Assembly (NCBI GenBank): GCA_037974665.1
Contig: CM075766.1
Location: 45,187,569 to 45,251,568, forward strand
Source of the DNA: Ehretia macrophylla
Taxonomy: Eukaryota > Streptophyta > Magnoliopsida > Boraginales > Ehretiaceae
Reading direction: 5' to 3'
Length of the DNA stretch: 64,000 nucleotides
The notes below the pieces were generated by a model. That model was not told the DNA's origin, did not search any database, and saw nothing but the letters and a program-made list of their open reading frames with translations. The stretch's first letter is position 1; the number at the start of each line of letters is the position of its first letter. Both the position numbers and the translations under genes were made by a program. Of the stretch, positions 36,013 to 47,400 are shown piece after piece.

Positions 36013-37060
36013 GGTATTTTTGACCTATATCCCTTACACTTTTAAAAAATGAGACTCACATCACACAATTTTTAATATATTTGACTCAGACCCCTTCTGT
36101 CAAAGGCGCTGTTAATGTTGCTGTCAAAGTAAGGTTAATTATGTCATTTGCTAATAATCTTAAATAATGAAATTTACAAATGAATAAAGCTTCTATGCAC
36201 TCCAGACTCCTTTTTTCTTCTCTCTCTTGATATCATCTCTCTTCTTCCCATTCATTTTTCTTCCTCATTTTCTTCTTCGTCTCTCTCTTATTTACAAAAA
36301 ATCTCACCTTGCTCTCCCTTTCTTTCTACACCACAGGCCATGGTGTGTGTCTGTGTGAGTTCCGTGATATGTGCCGATGTGGGTGTTGTTTGTTGTGTGG
36401 TGTGCTTCCGGCGTGGGTGCCTATGTCGTGGAGGGAGGGGGTGCCATGGCATGCCTGTGAGCTAATGTCTATCTTACTGGTCTTTTGTTTTATAATTAAA
36501 AGCTTCAATATTCAGGTTCAAAACCATTAACAAGAATTATTATGTATTTTAGTAGTTGGCCTAAGTGATAACTTTTGCGAAGAGCATGTTAGGATTTAGC
36601 AGCAACGAGTATTTGGTAGAAGTCAAACAAATAGTAAATTGAATGCTTGGCAACGCCCAGCTTGCTCCTTTGATCACTCAAATTGGTTTTAGTATTTATG
36701 AAATATGTGGGATTGGTCATGATGTTGGCTTTCATGGCTTGAGTCATTAGATTTGACTCATGAAATTTATTTAGAGGAATTTCAAGGTCAAGGATTTAAA
36801 TATAATGAAGATGAAAATTGTCTGGGGTGCACGGCGGTGCTGGCGCTGTTGGGATGGTACGTAGGTATTCAGGTGTGCAGGTATCTTGATTGGTTTGTTT
36901 AACCCAACAATGGTGTACGAGGACAGATTAGGAATTTCGTCCATTTTAACAGAAAAACTAACAAACCTTTTGACAGAAGGAGTCTGAGTCACGTGTATCA
37001 AAAAATGTGGGGTGTGGGCCTCATTTTTTAAAAGTACAAGGGGTCTAAGTTAAAAATACC
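36013..37060. mobile_element. ~1 kb element with ~100-bp terminal inverted repeats (Mutator-like, non-autonomous)
   Basis: Left end GGTATTTTTGACCTATATCCC and about 100 following bases are mirrored at 36960-37060, with shared internal words ACTTTTAAAAAATGAG, GACTCAGAC and CCTTCTGTCAAA. Long inverted repeats suggest a Mutator-type MITE, but I could not find a clean 9-bp target duplication. The interior (36180-36940) has a pyrimidine-rich leader-like stretch, then a G-rich stretch unlike the surrounding AT-rich DNA. Confidence 0.65.
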
Positions 37061-37261
37061 CGATACTTATTGTTGAGTAAAAGAAAATTTTGGTGGAAAA
37101 AAAAAAAAAAAAGCAGCAAAATTTGGATTTTTTAAACAAAATATCAATCCCTTCGTTATTTTCTCTTTATTTTTCTTTAATTTCCGCTTTAGCTTTCATG
37201 CTTCATCAGACATTCAAAAAGCCCAAGCTACACTAGGCTATCCAATTTCCTCCACTGAAAG

Positions 37262-40200
37262 ATGTTGTCATATCAATCCCAGCACCCCCACCTCTCCACC
37301 GTCCTCCACCTCCAAGACCACCGTTTCCCCACTTTCCCCACCACTCTCCACCTCCCCTCCTCCAAACGCCTCCACCTCCCCTTCCTCCCCATCTCCTCCT
37401 CCTCCTCCTCCTCCTCCATCCACCACCTACAAAACCAAGACACAACCTCCACCACCACCAACACCCACTTGACCACTGAAGAAGATATCCCCCGGAAACA
37501 CAACTCAAAAACCACCGGTCTCCTCCTCCGCCACCTCTCACCCCACCAGCAACCAACCCCTGAACCTCCACCACCACCACCGGAAAATCAAGAATCACTT
37601 ATACTAAAAGATGATAAAGAAAAGCTTCTTAATATGTCATTGATAAGAAAAAAAACACCTCAATTTCCAGGCTCTATATATATACAATCACCAAGTGATC
37701 CTGATGTGAACTTTTCTTTGCCACCTCTCAATACCCTTTTCGAAGGCCAAAAAAACAACGCTAATAATGTCGATGATGAAGAAGAAATGCTAATGAAGGC
37801 TATAGAAATACGAAGGAAAGTAACTGTGGAGATATTCAAAGAAGCAATGAGAAAGGGCAAGTTTGGGATCACTTACTCCACAAATTTGGTCTCTAGATCA
37901 TCTGATTTTATCGATTATGTGATGATTAAAGCTGCCTCCTTGAAGCAATTGCCTGAATATTCGCGATCATCTTTCAATGTTCGCGCTAAAGCCATCATTG
38001 TTGACTCTAATGTTGTGCCACTTATAAGGTAAAATATGTTGTTTAGAGTTCATAAATTTGTTTCCGATTCATTCTTGTGTAAAATTGTAGGTTTGTTACA
38101 CAAAGCCCCGCTATGCTCGGGCCTGAAAAAGGGTAGTATTACTTTGAGTCTAGTATACGCTGTCTCGCCTTAGCATTTTTACAAGAGTTTGAATCAGTTA
38201 AAAGACTGTGTGGTTTTGCTATAGAATTAGCTAACTAATCTTTAGCTTATTATAAAATCTTAGTCTTCACTATGTGCAGAAGCCAATTTAGCCAACACCC
38301 CATGTTCATAGAATACTGAATCTGTTATCTGAGTTATTTAGTTTGAAAGAGAGGCAACTTAATGTAAATACATTCGATTTCACTAACTAAATTGTGTAGG
38401 TGGTTGAAACACAATTCGTTATCGTATCCCCAGATTGCTAAGTTGATATGCATGTCAAGAGGAAATGTAGATTCTATAAGCCGTATGGCTGAATGGTTGA
38501 AGACAATTCACGTAAATGGGAGATTTATTGGGGTTGCATTGTTGAGATCAGGAGGAAATATATTGGACCGTAGCTTAGAGGAATTGGATGAGAATGTCGG
38601 TTACCTGGAAAGCAAAGGAGTAAGAAGGGATTGGATGGGCTATGTTGTGGGTCATTGTCCAGAGATATTGTCTTTTAGCATGGAAGAATTGAAGTCCCGA
38701 GCAGAATTTTACCTGAATATGGGCATGGACGAGAAGGATTTTGGAACTATGGTGTTCGATTATCCTAAGGTGCTTGGCTACTTCTCTATGGAAGAGATGA
38801 ATCAAAAGGTATTCAATTGAGCTCTATAATTTTGCTTTATTGTTCTTCATCCATCCACTCAAGCTTCTTTCCTACTATTGATGTTGACCTTCACTAGAGG
38901 TAATAACTTTTGAGATCAAGGGCTCCCCAGGTATCTGAGATATATTGACATGAGGTTCTTGTTCATCTAGGTTGCTTATCTGAAGGAGTTTGGTCTCAGT
39001 GATGAAGATGTTGGAAGATTACTAGCGTTCAAACCACAGTTGATGGCTTGTAGCATTGAAGAAAGATGGAAACCTCTTGTTAAGTATTTCTACTACCATG
39101 GAATTTCCAAAGAAGGTATGAGAAGAATTCTGACAATCAAACCAATGGTCTTCTGTGTTGATCTGGAGACAGTGATCGTGCCAAAGGTATGCTTTTTTCA
39201 TTGCAGCACATTTCACTGACTGGACCTAGAAGATTTTGAAATTTCAGTTAAAGCTTCTATAACCGACTTTCCCCTTCCACGAAGAAGAACAAATAAAAGC
39301 TATGGAAAAAAAGAAAAAGAATTAGCAGAACTATACATCGTCAAGTTGGATCAAAATTTTAATTAACAGGGCAGCGCAAGTTTTTATACTAGGTTAAAAA
39401 TCTTTCCAGATGTGATTTAATATGCTAGCATGGTAGGATCGTTGCTGGCAGTTTGGATTCGTTCCATTTATATATCTGTAGGTTCTCATATCTCTTATAT
39501 GGAAAATTCTTCTACAAAAATAATGCAGACTTCGTGGAAGAAGAAACCTTTTCAGCGTTGAATTTGGTAGTGATTCTGTCAAGCTTATCTTCAGTTGATA
39601 TTGATAAAATTTTCTTTCCCTGCAAAGGTTCAATTTTTGCAGGACATAGGTGTTCAAGATGACGCCATTGGCAGCATGCTTGTGAAGTTCCCTCCATTGC
39701 TAACGTATAGCCTCAACAAAAAAATACGCCCAGTGGTATGCTATCTTCTCCTTTTTGTCTCTATTAATAGCAGTTTTCTTGTTTGTAGCTTTTTTGTTAC
39801 TGTTACAACGGGAAGCAATTCACATACCCTTCGCATTTATTTGTTTCTCCTCTATGATGCTATCTAAAGAACCTAGCGTATCCGAATCCCGACTATGTTG
39901 TTGTAATGACTAAAGAAATTTGCATTTTTACAGGTCATATTCCTATTGACAAAAGCTGGTGTGTCCCAAAAGGACATAGGGAAGGTGATAGCCTTAGGGC
40001 CGGAGCTCCTGGGGTGCAGCATAGCAAATAAGCTAGACCATAATGTAAAATACTTCCTCTCACTTGGCATACCTCTCCGAGTATTGGGTGAGATGATTGC
40101 TGATTTTCCTATGCTACTCCGGTACAATATAGACATCTTTCGTCCCAAATACCGATATTTGCGAAGAACCATGGTCCGCCCGTTGCGGGATCTCATTGAA

Positions 40201-40684
40201 TTTCCCAGGTATAGTGCATCACAGAGGTCTTTCCCCATTCCAAATGCTTATCGTCGGTACATGCGTTTATCCAGTATCCAATTGAATATGTCGTTCTGAA
40301 TGGATACATAGCTAAGAAGTTCACCTTATTTTTATCAGTCATTCCCCCATTATTGACTCTTCCAGAAATATTCTCAGGTTTTTCAGCTATTCTCTGGAGG
40401 ACCGAATAATTCCCAGGCACAGGATTCTTGTGGATAACCGTATAAACTTTAAACTTCGGTATATGCTAGCTAGCACGGACGATGAATTTCATCAGAAGGT
40501 AAAGGCTGCAGTCGAAAGACGCCAAAGATTTGAATCTGGAGTTTTGCATGAACAACCACCAAGCTCCCAAACTGATAGCTCCATGGAATTTGATTCACAA
40601 CTGATAGCTCAGCAGGAACGGAACACTTTGGATTCCTCTGATAACGAACATCTTCTAAGCGCGTGGCATCTTCACAATAATTGA
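37262..40684 (+). CDS. MTERF2: mTERF family protein, MTERF2/EMB2219 type (organellar)
   Basis: Organelle-targeted nucleic-acid-binding protein of the mitochondrial transcription termination factor family. The Arabidopsis relative I compare it with (At2g21710, EMB2219) is plastid-directed and embryo-essential. Six exons: 37262-38028, 38400-38808, 38971-39186, 39628-39735, 39934-40208 and 40378-40684, giving 693 residues with all phases consistent. Residues 1-~110 are a Ser/Pro/His-rich low-complexity transit region. Conserved N-domain words are RRKVTVEIFKEAM and KFGITYSTNLVSRS. Then RWLKHNSLSYPQIAKLICMS leads into repeated helical mTERF motifs carrying the family's leucines and prolines (CPEILSFS, YPKVLGYFS, KPQLMACS, FPPLLTYS, GPELLGCS, FPMLLRYN). 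The acidic/polar tail is probably disordered. The gene is convergent with bL27m (492 bp between stops). Confidence 0.9.
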
Positions 40685-41176
40685 CTATATCAGCTAACAA
40701 TGTTAATCAAATTATGCATATATGTTAGGTCTTTGTTTTTCTCTTTCTGTTTAATTGAATGTTGTAAATGTGACCATCGGGATGTAAATAATAGACCAGG
40801 TAGAGGGATTTCTATTGGTTGAATACAGAAAAAGATCGGAATGAATCAGTATTTTTCTTCAATGATCGATTGGTATAAACATCAATATCAGTCACAAGCG
40901 ATTGCAAGGACAATGAACACCAATGAGATCGCCTAATGGGAGCAACTTCAGCCTCTCTTAGCTTGTCTGCTGTTTCCAAATGTTCTGACGATGAAAACTG
41001 AAAAGAAAACTGAAATGGGGCATTATTGAAAACCCAACAACAATAACGCTAGTCATTTGCTTTTGCAACGTATGGCAGCAACTATCTAAACCAGCTTCAA
41101 CATATTCAAATGGATGAAACATAACTGATCATGATACATTCCCAATGTGTGACATGGAAGAATAAACATTACAAAT
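40685..41176. other. convergent 3' intergenic region (MTERF2 / bL27m)
   Basis: About 490 bp between two facing stop codons. Probably made up of both 3' UTRs. No gene seen. Confidence 0.6.
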
Positions 41177-41850
41177 TTAAGTTGCAGTCTTCAGTTCAGG
41201 AGCTGCAGCATCAGCGTAGACAGGGTGAATCACATGACCTTCCATAGGTTCTACATGCACCCATTTGCGTCCGCTCAGCTTGTGCCGTTCAAACTTGACC
41301 CAACCTTCTTTTAGGGCAAAAAGGGTATGATCCTTGCCAATTCCGACATAGTTTCCTGGGTGGAACCGGGTGCCCCTTTGACGAACAATAATATTTCCAG
41401 GTATAACTTTCTGCAACATAAAAAAGCACATTATGGTAAGGTAGAAGATGTCAGAAAACATGTTTTGAAGGGGCGGGAAAATGGAAATGTGCTAGGCAGA
41501 ATACGTAACAACAGTCCCTTTTGCTTTTAATAATTTCTATTGCACCGCAAGAACATACCTCTCCACCAAATTTCTTCACTCCAAGGTTTTTAGGTTTTGA
41601 GTCCCTCCCATTCTTTGTGGACCCTGCACTCTTTTTGGTAGCCCAGCGCCTAATCATCAAGCTCAATCCCTCTCCAGATACATCTATATAGTGAAAATGA
41701 AGTATTATTAAATTAGGAAAATCAATATCTTTCTCTTATGCAAAAAATGATGATTTCCATAAGCATACCACTGGCAGAACTGTAGACAGGGGTATTTGTG
41801 ACCAGGTCTCGAATATTCAATCTTCTAAACAACGACATAGCATGATTCAT
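41177..41850 (-). CDS. MRPL27: mitochondrial large-subunit ribosomal protein bL27m
   Basis: Component of the mitoribosome large subunit near the peptidyl-transferase centre. Three coding exons read leftward: 41850-41769, 41683-41559 and 41410-41177, giving 146 residues in phase. Residues 1-~40 form a basic/hydroxylated mitochondrial presequence. The bL27 core starts at [18 protein letters not shown], continues LGVKKFGGE and then [20 protein letters not shown], the full family signature. [14 protein letters not shown] and KWVHVEP follow. The long N-terminal extension and the C-terminal tail past the bacterial core fit the plant mitochondrial form better than the plastid one. The 5' leader appears to be split by an intron (41881-43153). 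Confidence 0.95.
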
Positions 41851-41880
41851 TGTACTCTTTACTAAATACGATGCGAGAAC

Positions 41881-43153
41881 CTGAGTCAGAAAACCCATCA
41901 TTATTCATCAATATCCTCTCCATGAAAACCAAAAGAATGTCAATAATAAGTGGACCAGCCTTTTTTTCAATAAATACCATTTTATTTGTTCAATAACCAT
42001 ATATGGAAAACCTACAGGATATCACATTCACATAGCAACTGAGCTAACAACTTATATCCAGGCAAATAGTAATGACACTTGCTAAACAGACATTACGAAG
42101 AAGTCAGTCATACTAATAGAGATTAGCTGCAAAGAAAGCTAATAGCTCAGGTAAATCTCAAGCACCCAACCCAAGGCAATCTAACATTTTACAAGTACAT
42201 ATTCGCATAAGTGAAGATATGCCACAGGAAACATAACATATTGAGAGATAATACCTGCTACTTACAGCAACTCAACAACAAAATACTAATCACTGCAAAT
42301 CTTGATAAAACCATATCACACGAATGGCCCATGACAAGGAGCAAACAGGATACCAGTTTTTAAAATCACTCTTTATCATCAAATAATTATATTCGTGAAA
42401 AGAGGGAACACCCTTCAGAAACGGCACACAGGGGTACCAACTTTTGACGATTCTTCTTCTTTTTCTCTTCTTCAGTCTATTGGGGCCAACGGGGTGTTAC
42501 TTTTAAGGGTGTAATGCATAATTCCATTTTGTGGTTACTTACCTAACCCCGTTCTACACTAAAAACACCTAGCAAATCACTTACCTCCTCTAACTATTAA
42601 AAAAACACCAGATCATCTTCTTGTTGCATGACTAAGAAAAGGGCAATAAGCTAGGATGATCAACAAAATATTTCGACAACTCGGTAACAGAGCGACCATT
42701 CCCCCCGAGGGGGCAGGGTTGTTGTAACATAGTTCCTTTTTCAGCTCAAGATATTTTTATTGAAGTATAACAGAGCACATCAAGATAACTAGGAGAGCTT
42801 GAAAGAAAAAAAAAAGAAGACTGCGTACAATAAACCCAAAGGGACGCGCATTACTTGAGCATTCCCAATTAAACATAACCCCGAAAACTTGAAGAAATTT
42901 CTGTAAGTCATAGGTATATATAATCTTAAAAACTAAGCAACATTTCCAAATACAAGAAAAAAAAAATAGAGAAAAAAACAGAGTTAATCTAGAAAAAAAT
43001 TATTATAAAAAAAAGTAATAAAACACACAAAATTGGGCAAATTTACGCTGATTTCATAAATCAAATCCACGATTAATCAGACTCATTTTCAGCACCACCA
43101 ACACATATTCACATACATATTTGCGTGTATAACGACATCAACGAGAGTGTTAC
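41881..43153 (-). other. probable 5'-UTR intron of bL27m
   Basis: Read on the minus strand, GAG|GTAAC at 43154/43153 and a CTCAG| acceptor at 41881 bracket 1273 bp just before the start codon. Interior is AT-rich with no gene. Inferred from splice signals only. Confidence 0.6.
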
Positions 43154-43275
43154 CTCCGATAAGAAGCAAGAATGCGAGTCGTCGTGGTTGGCACGACGGT
43201 GGGGCGCGTCGGAGACGGCTGAGGAAGAGGTATTAGTTTAGCATCAGCGTGCAGCTGGAAACTTAGAGAGATTTA

Positions 43276-43412
43276 TGGGCCTATAAACTTTTAGAAATGG
43301 AAATAGGCCGACTAAGCCCAACAGATATTTTTAACTATATTGTAAGGGCTACGTTGATTGGGCTTCTCTTGGACAATTGTGTAAATCAAATAGTTGGGCT
43401 ATTCATGGCCCA
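43276..43412 (-). promoter_or_regulatory. cluster of five site II (TGGGCY) motifs, bL27m promoter
   Basis: TGGGCC at 43276-43281, AGCCCA at 43315-43320, TGGGCT at 43359-43364 and 43395-43400, and GGCCCA at 43407-43412, all within 140 bp upstream of the predicted first (non-coding) exon. Clustered site II motifs are typical of plant genes for ribosomal and mitochondrial proteins and bind TCP factors. Confidence 0.65.
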
Positions 43413-44426
43413 TAGAGAATAAGAAAATTTCGCCATACAATTTTAAGAGTTCAGATTATATCTTAGCCATAGAAAAATAAAAAAGGAGGTCTTATAGCGC
43501 AGGTAGTTAATGGTTGGTTGACATCAAGTTCGAGAGGAGATGATCAAGTTTTAAAAAAATTTCATTTGTTAAAACATAAAGAAAATGATTATGTACGTTG
43601 CTGCCACACCATTTGCATATGACAATGTGGGATTCAAAACTCAAGATTGCGTTAATGCGAGTTATATTGTTTCACCTTGCTGGTTTTCAGTTATATTGTT
43701 TCACCTTGCTGGTTTTCAATTATTATCTCCAAGATAATATGTTGAGATTGAGAAAGCAGAGGGAACGTTGTGAAAAGCAAAAGATGAGGTAAAACCGATT
43801 TACTAGATGACTATCTTAAGGGACGTCTCATCCCTTTTCTCTTTTCTCAATGGCAAGAGTAACGATGATCATGATACAACTCCCCATCTGTTGGCTCAAG
43901 CCAAACCCAAATACTAACTTCCCAATAAACATGTCTCACGTAAAAATATGTATGGTTGTACAACAATCTCTTACAATCATCGGCTTAAGGGCCTGTTAGG
44001 AAGCGTCTTTCTTGCAAGAAATTAGGTCTTTGTTTGATCCATGAAGGATACGAAAATTTGTTTCAATCTCATACTATATTAACTATGCTTTCTCAAAGAC
44101 TACGAATTTAATATAACATAACGCCAAAAATTGCCACCTCAATCGATCAAAGTACCATATATTAGTATCATCAGTATCAACTCTATATGGCAACAAAAAT
44201 AATTCTTCAAATCCTTTAACATGTGTGTATACATGGCAATCAGAGCTTGCTGTCTAGTAGCTAATCAAATACCAAATGAAATTTAATCTTAACCAATGGT
44301 TTTTTCAGAATTTTGCCCCATTTCGAGCCTTTCCATAGGAGCCTGACCAATACCTGCCTGTTTTAATGACATGAAATCTTCCCCCTATAAATAAAAAACA
44401 GCAAACGAGGCAGAGCGCGTTCTCTA
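43413..44426. other. intergenic region bL27m / PheRS alpha
   Basis: About 1 kb with no gene. Contains an exact 29-bp tandem duplication (43661-43718). The right end probably includes the PheRS 3' UTR. Confidence 0.6.
43661..43718. repeat. perfect 29-bp tandem duplication
   Basis: GTTATATTGTTTCACC... is repeated head to tail at 43661-43689 and 43690-43718 without a mismatch, which suggests a recent event. Confidence 0.95.
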
Positions 44427-47400
44427 CTACAGACCAAGACGGCAGATTGGGTTTCTCTTAATGAGACCAAGATCCACCTGCGATGAACAAAAACCAAATT
44501 GTGAAATTATACTTTTGTCCTGTGTCTGGATGATGTATATATTTGTACCACATCTAGAATTAGGAAAACACACACCTTATGGCCAAAGAGATCTCTGATG
44601 TTGTCAATCCCATAAAGTATCATTGTAGGCCTGAAGCAAAATACAAAAAGGCAAAACCAGAAAAAGGAGTATCACCACGCTAATAATACGAATGCCCGCA
44701 AACTAATGGTTTTACGGAAAATAAATTTTGGTTACCTTTCAAGGGAAAGGCCCCATGCGATGACCCGAACATCTTCAGGAAGACCCATAGGAAGCAGCAT
44801 TTCAGGTCTGAACATGCCGGAATTTCCAACTTCAACCCATTTCTGAAAGCCTTCATGATAACTAACAAAACATATTATGGTTAGACCAATTGTTGACTTC
44901 AGTTATATTATCAGTCAACATCCATAATGTCTTACCTAAATATTTCCATGCTGGGTTCAGTATAGGGATTATATGCTGGCTTGAACCGAAGTTTAGACAT
45001 TCCTGACGAGAATAAGGAAAATATTTAGTCTTTACTACTCCATATCATTTCAGACAAAAGTTGAAGTAAATGCTCAAACCAGAAGGACCGCCAGGTTCAA
45101 TGATCAAGGGGCCAGCTTAGAATTTTAGTCTTCAGATCAAAAACCCTCCTACCTCACACCCATATAAGAGACCTTGCTTTCCCGTTGATAAAATTCCCTA
45201 AGTTCTCATGGCTATTTTAGTTGAAGCTACCAAAGGCAGTTAAAGATATTTTACCTAAGCGCGAGAAGAAATCATGAAGCACTCCTATCAGATCACCAAG
45301 GGTAAGCCCACGGTCACAAATTAGACCTGAAAGCAGAAGAAACGAAAGGTTACTGATAGTACACATATTGATAGATCTTTAATGATCAACCCACTGAAGT
45401 CACATATATCAACTATATTCTAACCAAAATTTAGGGTCGCAAAATTGAATAAGAAAACATGAAGTCGTCTGACAGGAGCACAAAGCCTAAGCTTTTTACA
45501 CTTTTCGGAAGATCTAATTCCAATGATTAATATGTCAGATGAATGGCATGTGTCACCTGTTAGAACCAAATACCATATAGGACACATAATTTTCCTTCAA
45601 CAAGAGATAGATACCTTCAATCTGGTGAAACTCTGCAAGATGCGTCCGATCTACAGCTTCATTTCTGAAAACGCGGTCAATAGAATAGTACTTTTTAGGG
45701 GCAAAAGGTTTCTGCAAACAGCCAGCTTCCATTGCATTAGTGAATGATCATAGCATAGAGTTAACTATAATCAGACAGCCTAGATACGGCTCAAATGGGA
45801 CTGGATACATGGGTCTCTAGATCAACCATTGGGTGAAATTGTTGAACAATGCCTACCATGGATAAGTAAAATATGGTGTCACATTCTTTTTTTTTTGGGG
45901 GTCATAATTGTGTAACATTCTGTCTATATGTTTTGCCTCCTCATGCTTAAGATATCAATATTGGACGCATACCAGATGAAGAGCACTAAAAAATACCAAA
46001 AAGGAGACAAACACCACCCACCCGCCTAAATACAGAAATAGGCAATCAAGGAAAGAATTGAAGTGAGGAAGATATAAAGGAAGAAAATGGTGAACTGATA
46101 CGGATATAGACATTTGTGTGGGTAAAAGATGATCTTCAATTCTATGAGCAACATAAAAAAATAACTCCATAACAACATAAGTGCTCCACCATGTTTTGAA
46201 AATCAAAGTGACAAGAGTTGAGATGTAACTTGCCACCACCTCCCCTCGCTATCCCAACCCCCCAAAAAAAAAGAAAAAGAAAATAAAATAAAAACGTGTG
46301 GAAGGAAGAAGTAACAAGAAAGAATGGAAAAGGGCCAGTGTAAAGGAGATAACTACTGGATAATTAAGAAATTTTACAAAAAAAAATTGAGAAATATAAT
46401 TAGCACGTACTATCTTTTTTTTAAATTAAACAATTAGGTGCTTGGCCACTGGGATAAGAATATACCTGTGCAAGTGCATACAACATCCTTGAGGAAACAG
46501 CAGTTGTATGAGTCCGGAGAAGATTCTTGTTGGCTTCCTCTCTTTTCCAATCATAACCATACCTACAGCAGAGAAACTTTTGTCAAGGACAGCGGAAAAA
46601 GAGGATATAACAGGTATACATAATTATCACATACCCCCTAGATCCATAACCACCAGATTCATGAACTCGTTTCACCCTCTCAACATAATCTTCAGGCAGA
46701 GTCTTTGTAGTTGAAGGCTCTGAAAGGTTATAGAGGAAGCATTAGAGGAAATACTGTATAGTAAATAAACATAAAAAAGCAGAATCAGACAAAACCTTTT
46801 AAAAAGAATGTATCATGTGAATCACGAGCAGGGTGTTGTTGGGGCTGGAAAAGAGCATCAAAATTCCAGAAGCTGCAAACAAAACAAAAATGATAACAAT
46901 TATGACCTTCTGTTGGCAGTAGTAAGCTACAGACATTAGGAACACTGTGAAGAAGCAAACGGGTCTTCAAGCCACAAAAAGTTGGCTCTCATATATTTCT
47001 GAAGAATGGTGCAGCACAGTGCTTTTATGCCTTAATATGATATGCTATTTCAGGCGAAAGGATCACATAAACTAAAGTTGGAAAGACAAGACTAATTACC
47101 TGCTTTCCACATAATTGTTTGTTGGCATCTCCTCGAATCTGCACATATGGAATGACCAATAAGCTGTTATAGTTTCCATTGACAGAAAAATTTAACAAAA
47201 ACAAATGGATCACATAGGTGCACCCACTAATATGCGTGTGTGTGTGCACGTGAATTTGTACACATAGTATATCAGGTCATACCCCATCTGAAGAAAAATC
47301 ATCTGCACTTGACGCCTTACCTGCAATAAAATGATATCTTAATAGCAGTACTAAAATAGAAAGGAAAAGTAATTTGATCTGTACTCAATGAAGTGTAATA

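Noticed and set aside
36309-36530. 73-codon plus-strand frame with Cys-rich product
   Set aside because: Inside the ~1 kb inverted-repeat element, driven by a GT-rich stretch; no conserved cysteine pattern.
37233-37598. Gly/Trp/Arg-rich minus-strand frame
   Set aside because: Mirror image of the C/T-rich transit-peptide region of MTERF2.
38100-38180. Possible short tRNA-like or small RNA sequence in MTERF2 intron 1
   Set aside because: GGGCCTGAAAAAGGG-type stretch does not fold into a cloverleaf by inspection.
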